The position numbers and the translations under genes were made by a program. Below the pieces are notes generated by a model, which saw nothing but the letters and a program-made list of their open reading frames with translations, ran no database searches and had not been told where the DNA came from. Shown here in pieces: positions 58,577 through 64,000 of a DNA stretch of 64,000 nt. Origin of the DNA: Curtobacterium sp. MCPF17_002. Lineage in GTDB: Bacteria; Actinomycetota; Actinomycetes; Actinomycetales; Microbacteriaceae. The stretch covers positions 1,984,001 through 2,048,000 of the forward strand of contig NZ_CP126251.1 in the NCBI RefSeq assembly GCF_003234115.2, read 5' to 3'. Position 1 is the stretch's first letter. Each line of letters starts with the position of its first letter.

Positions 58577-58635
58577 CGGCAGCGCGGGTGCACCGGAGTG
58601 CACCCGCGCCGCGGTCCGTGGACGGTCGGACGAGG

Positions 58636-59565
58636 TCAGCTCGCGACCTTGCCGAGGACGTCGATCACGTACGCGTACGCGGTGCCCTGCTGGTGCACGA
58701 TCGCGAGGACCTGGTCACCGACGCGGTGTCCGAGGATGGCGTTCCGGACGCCCTCCTGCACCTGACCCTTGGCGAGCGGCACGGTCTGCGCGCCCGACCC
58801 GTCGGTCCAGCTGGAACCCGCGACGGAGGCGTCGGAACCCTCGGTGCCCCAGGTGACGGCGGTGTACTTGATGACCGCGGTGTCCTTCGCGGTGAGTGCC
58901 GCGCCGGAGCCCTTGCGGAGCAGGTGCATCTCGTCGGAGGACGGGGCGTTCCAGGACGGGATGGTGATGCCGGGAGCACCGGAGGGCGCCAGGACCACGG
59001 CGGGCATCTTGTCGCCGGCGAGCTGGGGCGTGCCGGTCGCACGGGAGTCGAAGGCGCGCTTGACGTCGATCACGGCGACGACGGCGTCCTCGGTCTTCTT
59101 CGACGTGGTCCCGGTGTCGCCCGTGGCGGAGGAGCTGAGCGCGCTCTTCGGCAGCGCGACGGCCAGGCGGTCGCCGACGTGCGCGCACTCGACCGCGGCA
59201 CCGAGGGCGCCGTAGTTGCTCGCACCGGCGGTGATCGGGGCGGTCGCACCCGAGTAGCCGCTCGTCTGTGCGACCTCGCCGGTGGCACCGTCGACCAGCG
59301 TGTACTCGATGAGGACGGGGGTGCCGTCCTCGACCGCGCGCCCGTCGCCCTTCGTCAGGACGGAGACCTGCGTGCCCTTCGTGGTGAGGCCGCTCGGGAC
59401 GGAGACCTTCGGCTCCTTGCCGAACGCGCCGGTGGCGGTCACGGCCTGGGAGGCGGCACCGGGAGCGGCGCAGCTCGACGGCGTGGTGCCGGCCCCGCTG
59501 GCCGCGCACCCGGTGAGTGCTGCGGCGAGGCCGATGGTGACCAGGAGTGCGGGGATGGTGCGCAC
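58636..59565 (-). CDS. FKBP-type peptidyl-prolyl isomerase lipoprotein
   Basis: A 309-residue secreted lipoprotein: signal sequence and lipobox AALTGC with C20, then two FKBP-like units; the first has DGTPVLIEYTLVDGATGEV, the second VIKYTAVTWGTEG...WTDGSGAQTVPLAKGQVQEGVRNAILGHRVGDQVLAIV, the more complete one. It would help fold exported proteins at the cell surface. GTG 59565 follows AAAGAGG. It lies between trmI and pafB. Confidence 0.88.
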   Translation of the reverse strand: MRTIPALLVTIGLAAALTGCAASGAGTTPSSCAAPGAASQAVTATGAFGKEPKVSVPSGLTTKGTQVSVLTKGDGRAVEDGTPVLIEYTLVDGATGEVAQTSGYSGATAPITAGASNYGALGAAVECAHVGDRLAVALPKSALSSSATGDTGTTSKKTEDAVVAVIDVKRAFDSRATGTPQLAGDKMPAVVLAPSGAPGITIPSWNAPSSDEMHLLRKGSGAALTAKDTAVIKYTAVTWGTEGSDASVAGSSWTDGSGAQTVPLAKGQVQEGVRNAILGHRVGDQVLAIVHQQGTAYAYVIDVLGKVAS

Positions 59566-59608
59566 GGACCCTCTTTCCGTTCGATGCAGGACGGGCACGG
59601 TGCGTAGC

Positions 59609-61422
<1,814 letters not shown>

Positions 61423-61430
61423 GGGCGACG

Positions 61431-61436
61431 AGTCTA
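61431..61436 (-). promoter_or_regulatory. -10 box of HAD-trmI operon
   Basis: TAGACT on the minus strand, 8 bases before GTG 61422; leaderless or nearly so. Confidence 0.45.
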
Positions 61437-61490
61437 CCGGGGCGGTTCCGCTCACCGCGGACGGGCGGTCGCGCGGACTCCTCCCGGCCC

Positions 61491-61496
61491 TATCCT
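61491..61496 (+). promoter_or_regulatory. -10 box of PAC2-family gene
   Basis: TATCCT, about 75 bases before the GTG at 61572; AGGAGG at 61558-61563 is the ribosome site. Confidence 0.4.
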
Positions 61497-61571
61497 TGTT
61501 GCCTGAATCGTGTCCGGCCGTGCGCGGCCTCCGCCGCTCCCGCCCCGCTCCACCACCAGGAGGTCCCGTCC

Positions 61572-62516
61572 GTGCCACAGCACTCCCCCTTCAGCGACGG
61601 ACGACTGCTCGTCGTCGCGTTCGAGGGCTGGAACGACGCCGGAGAAGCGGCGAGCGGTCTCGCCAGGCGCATCGTCGAGTCGCTCGAACTCGACGAGCTC
61701 CGCGAGCTCGACGGTGAGCGGTACGTCGACTACCAGTTCAACCGCCCGAACGTCGGCTCCGACGAGAGCGGCGCCCGCGGCGTGCAGTGGCCGCGCATCG
61801 TCCTGTACGGCCCCGGTGCCGAGGGCCGTCCCGTGATCGGCGCCACCGGCTCCCCCACCGAGCGCGACGTGTTCGTGCTCGTCGGCCCCGAGCCCTCCCG
61901 CACCTGGCGCGGCTTCTGCGCCGAGATCATCGACCTCGCCGACGTGTACTCGATCGACGCGGTCGTGTTCGTCGGGGCGATGCTCGCCGACGTGCCGCAC
62001 ACCCGCCCGATCTCGGTCTTCGTCTCGAGCGAGAACGCCGGGGTACGCGCCGCGTTCGACGTCGACCGTTCGACCTACGAAGGGCCGACCGGCATCCTCG
62101 GGGTCCTCGCCGACGCGATGGACAAGGCCGGTCTCACCACGCTGTCCCTCTGGGCCTCGGTGCCGCACTACGTGCACAACTCGCCGTCCCCGAAGGCCAC
62201 ACTCTCGCTGCTCGACAAGATCGAGGAGCTCACGGACGTGACCGTCCCGCGGGGCACCCTGCTCGACGACGCGACCGAGTGGGAGGACGGGATCGACGCC
62301 CTCGCGGCCGACGACGAGGACATGGCGTCCTACATCGGGCAGCTCGAGCAGGCCCGGGACACGGTCGACTCGCCCGAGGCCTCGGGTGACGCGATCGCGC
62401 AGGAGTTCGAGCAGTACCTCCGCCGTCGGGAGCGCAAGGACGGCAAGGACGGCGGCGCAGCCGGCGGGTCCGCCGGCGGTGAGGGGCCGTGGCGGCCCCC
62501 GCAGCCACCGCAGTAG
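61572..62516 (+). CDS. PAC2-family protein (proteasome assembly chaperone-like)
   Basis: 314 residues of the actinobacterial PAC2 family (DUF75; Rv2125-like): FEGWNDAGEAASGLARRIVESLEL, YVDYQFNRPNV, VLVGPEPSRTWRGFCAEIIDLA, VVFVGAMLADVPHTRP, YEGPTGILGVLADAMDKAGLTTLSLWASVPHYVHNSPSPKATLSLLDKIEEL. The C-terminus is Gly-rich. The biochemical role is unknown, and no proteasome genes are seen here. GTG with AGGAGG upstream. Same neighbourhood as mshC in Mycobacterium. Confidence 0.9.
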   Translation: MPQHSPFSDGRLLVVAFEGWNDAGEAASGLARRIVESLELDELRELDGERYVDYQFNRPNVGSDESGARGVQWPRIVLYGPGAEGRPVIGATGSPTERDVFVLVGPEPSRTWRGFCAEIIDLADVYSIDAVVFVGAMLADVPHTRPISVFVSSENAGVRAAFDVDRSTYEGPTGILGVLADAMDKAGLTTLSLWASVPHYVHNSPSPKATLSLLDKIEELTDVTVPRGTLLDDATEWEDGIDALAADDEDMASYIGQLEQARDTVDSPEASGDAIAQEFEQYLRRRERKDGKDGGAAGGSAGGEGPWRPPQPPQ

Positions 62517-62530
62517 ACGCGACAGGTCGA

Positions 62531-62574
62531 CGGACTGGAGGCGCGGTGCCGGCTGGCACCGCGCCTCCAGTCCG
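62531..62574. repeat. CTGGAGG-family palindrome between convergent PAC2 and mshC genes
   Basis: CGGACTGGAGGCGCGGTGCC (62531-62550), loop GGCT, GGCACCGCGCCTCCAGTCCG (62555-62574): perfect 20-base arms. It starts 15 bases after the PAC2 stop and may end both transcripts. Confidence 0.88.
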
Positions 62575-62634
62575 TTGGTGGGTCACGTCGGGCGCAGGGC
62601 GCCCCGCATGGTCGCGGAGTCTGCGACCGGCGCG

Positions 62635-63879
62635 TCAGGCGAGTCGGATGCCGAGCAGGGCGTCGACGAGGTCGACGAGCTCCGGCGTGACCGCGGTCCC
62701 GCCGGCGACGGCCGTGTCGACCGCGGCGACGGCACCGGGCGTGTCGAGGTCGTCCGACACCCGGGCACGGATGCGCGTCGCGACCTCGGCCGCGTCGTCG
62801 ACGTGACCGGCGTCGGCCCCGGATGCCCACGCATCCCAGGTCGCGAGCCGCGTCGTGGCGCTCGTGAGCTCGGCGTCGAACCACTCCCAGTCGTCGGAGT
62901 ACTTGTGCGACAGCAGCGCGAGCCGGATCGCCCGGGGGTCGGCGCCGTCGTCGAGCAGCCCTCGCACCGTGACGAGGTTGCCGAGCGACTTCGAGATCTT
63001 CTCGCCCTGGTAGGCGATCATCCCGGTGTGCACGAACGCGGCCGCGAGGGGCTGGTGCGCGAGCGCGGCGGCGTGCCCGGCGCTCATCTCGTGGTGCGGG
63101 AAGACCAGGTCGCTGCCACCGCCCTGGACGCTGATCGGCAGACCGAGTCGGTCGCCGGCGATGACGCTGCACTCGATGTGCCAGCCGGGGCGGCCGGGGC
63201 CGACCGCGCTCTCCCAGGCCGGCTCCCCCGTACGGGCCGCACGCCAGAGCAGCGGGTCGAGGGGGTCGCGCTTGCCGGCACGGTCGGGGTCCCCGCCGCG
63301 CTCGGCCGACAGCGCGAGCATCGTCTCGCGGTCCAGGCCGCTCTCGTCGCCGAGCGCCCAGGCCTCGGTCGGACGGTTCACGTCGAAGTACAGGTCGTCG
63401 CCGTCGGACTCGGGCGTCGGGACCGCGTAGGCGTACCCGGTCTCCTGCAGGAACGCGACCGCTTCGGCGATCCGCTCGACCTCGTCGGTGACCGCCACGA
63501 AGTCGTCCGGCGGGAGGACGCGGAGCGCCTCCATGTCACGGCGGAAGAGCTCGATCTGCGAGGCGGCGAGCTCACGCCAGTCGACACCGTCCCGAGCAGC
63601 GCGCTCGAGCAGCGGGTCGTCGACGTCGGTTGTGTTCTGCGCGTACTCGACCTCGAGCCCGGCATCACGCCAGACCCGTCCGAGCGTGTCGAACGCCAGG
63701 TAGGTGGCCGCGTGGCCGAGGTGGGTTGCGTCGTACGGGGTGATGCCGCACACGTACAGCGCGGCTCGCTCCTCACCACCGGTGGGGTCGACGGGCTTCC
63801 CGCTCGCCGTGTCGTGCACGACGGGGCGTGGGGCGGAACCGGGGACTTCGGGGACGGACGGGACCTGCCAGGCCCTCAC
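62635..63879 (-). CDS. mshC: Cysteine--GlcN-Ins ligase MshC (mycothiol biosynthesis)
   Basis: MshC joins cysteine to 1-D-myo-inosityl 2-amino-2-deoxy-alpha-D-glucopyranoside in mycothiol synthesis. 414 residues with a cysteinyl-tRNA-synthetase fold: zinc Cys and HIGH-like motif in YVCGITPYDATHLGHAATY (C44, H53), zinc site WHIECS and VFPHHE, and the KMSKS-like GEKISKSLGN. The SVQGGGSDLVFPHHEMS stretch and the length separate it from CysRS. GTG start overlaps uppP by 4 bases. Its presence marks the host as a mycothiol-using actinobacterium. Confidence 0.95.
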   Translation of the reverse strand: MRAWQVPSVPEVPGSAPRPVVHDTASGKPVDPTGGEERAALYVCGITPYDATHLGHAATYLAFDTLGRVWRDAGLEVEYAQNTTDVDDPLLERAARDGVDWRELAASQIELFRRDMEALRVLPPDDFVAVTDEVERIAEAVAFLQETGYAYAVPTPESDGDDLYFDVNRPTEAWALGDESGLDRETMLALSAERGGDPDRAGKRDPLDPLLWRAARTGEPAWESAVGPGRPGWHIECSVIAGDRLGLPISVQGGGSDLVFPHHEMSAGHAAALAHQPLAAAFVHTGMIAYQGEKISKSLGNLVTVRGLLDDGADPRAIRLALLSHKYSDDWEWFDAELTSATTRLATWDAWASGADAGHVDDAAEVATRIRARVSDDLDTPGAVAAVDTAVAGGTAVTPELVDLVDALLGIRLA

Positions 63880-64000
63880 GGCTGGATCACTCCGAGCGAC
63901 AACAACACGAGGAGAACGATACCGAGTGCGATCCGGTAGACCACGAAGGGCATGAAGCTGCGCTTGCTGATGTAGTTCATGAACGCCGCGATGACCACGA
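63876..64000 (-). CDS. uppP: Undecaprenyl-diphosphatase UppP (only the C-terminal end)
   Basis: The last 41 codons, translated from the minus strand, read VVIAAFMNYISKRSFMPFVV and then a membrane segment ending LGVIQP, matching the C-terminus of UppP/BacA, the enzyme that recycles the lipid carrier of cell-wall synthesis. The rest lies beyond the window. TGA overlaps the mshC GTG (GTGA). Confidence 0.85.
   Translation of the reverse strand, partial: VVIAAFMNYISKRSFMPFVVYRIALGIVLLVLLSLGVIQP

Overview
The window is a stretch of chromosome from a very GC-rich actinobacterium. Mycothiol synthesis (mshC), RbpA, the PafB/PafC pair, HelY, a qcrCAB operon with a dihaem QcrC and many leaderless genes point to Actinomycetota. 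Gene order and protein style suggest Microbacteriaceae, with a Curtobacterium-like organism as my best guess (inference, not tested by any search). I see no phage, insertion sequence, integrase, CRISPR array, rRNA or tRNA gene.

Layout. 1-10.4 kb is conserved housekeeping on the plus strand: end of pdxS, pdxT, yebC, ruvCAB, yajC-secD-secF, a rhodanese and a bifunctional rel. 10.4-18.9 kb is more variable: a solo AbiEi-antitoxin-like protein, a ROK kinase with deoC, an SDR-DUF2867 protein with an SGNH hydrolase and a membrane protein, a Stealth-family sugar-phosphate transferase, a 0.5 kb tandem palindrome array and a metallophosphoesterase. 19-24.5 kb holds the respiratory genes ctaE-qcrCAB, with trpD divergent. 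24.7-29.7 kb is a glycerol/dihydroxyacetone locus: glpFK facing dhaKLM across an intergenic region with two identical dyads. 29.7-44.2 kb is accessory: a TetR/ketosynthase pair, an XRE-MmyB regulator with an SDR, a CUT1 sugar ABC importer without its ATPase, an alcohol dehydrogenase, an arsC-containing trio, a DHA2 efflux pump co-transcribed with a MarR regulator, and an alanine racemase/D-Ala ligase pair. 44.3-50.6 kb has small proteins, a UvrA-like double ATPase, a Nudix hydrolase, an SDR and NfeD/SPFH membrane proteins. 50.6-64 kb is an actinobacterial core block: rbpA, lnt, helY, tatC, pafC/pafB, an FKBP lipoprotein, trmI, a HAD phosphatase, a PAC2 protein, mshC and the end of uppP.

Two themes run through the window. 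First, there is a dispersed family of palindromes with conserved outer arms CTGGAGGCGCG / CGCGCCTCCAG and inner stems that differ from copy to copy yet still pair. About a dozen full or half copies occur between genes in every orientation. One pair, with reversed arm polarity, sits in frame in the linker of dhaM, and three copies are woven into a 153-bp tandem array. This is the most unusual structure here. Second, many genes have a TAnnnT-like -10 box exactly 6-7 bases before the start codon and no Shine-Dalgarno sequence, which is the signature of leaderless mRNA. I used this to choose several starts.

Likely regulation is readable in several places: TetR-type dyads before the ketosynthase, a 20-bp dyad before the efflux pump, an AT-rich MarR-like dyad before the reductase-arsC operon, and paired dyads in the glpF-dhaK intergenic region.
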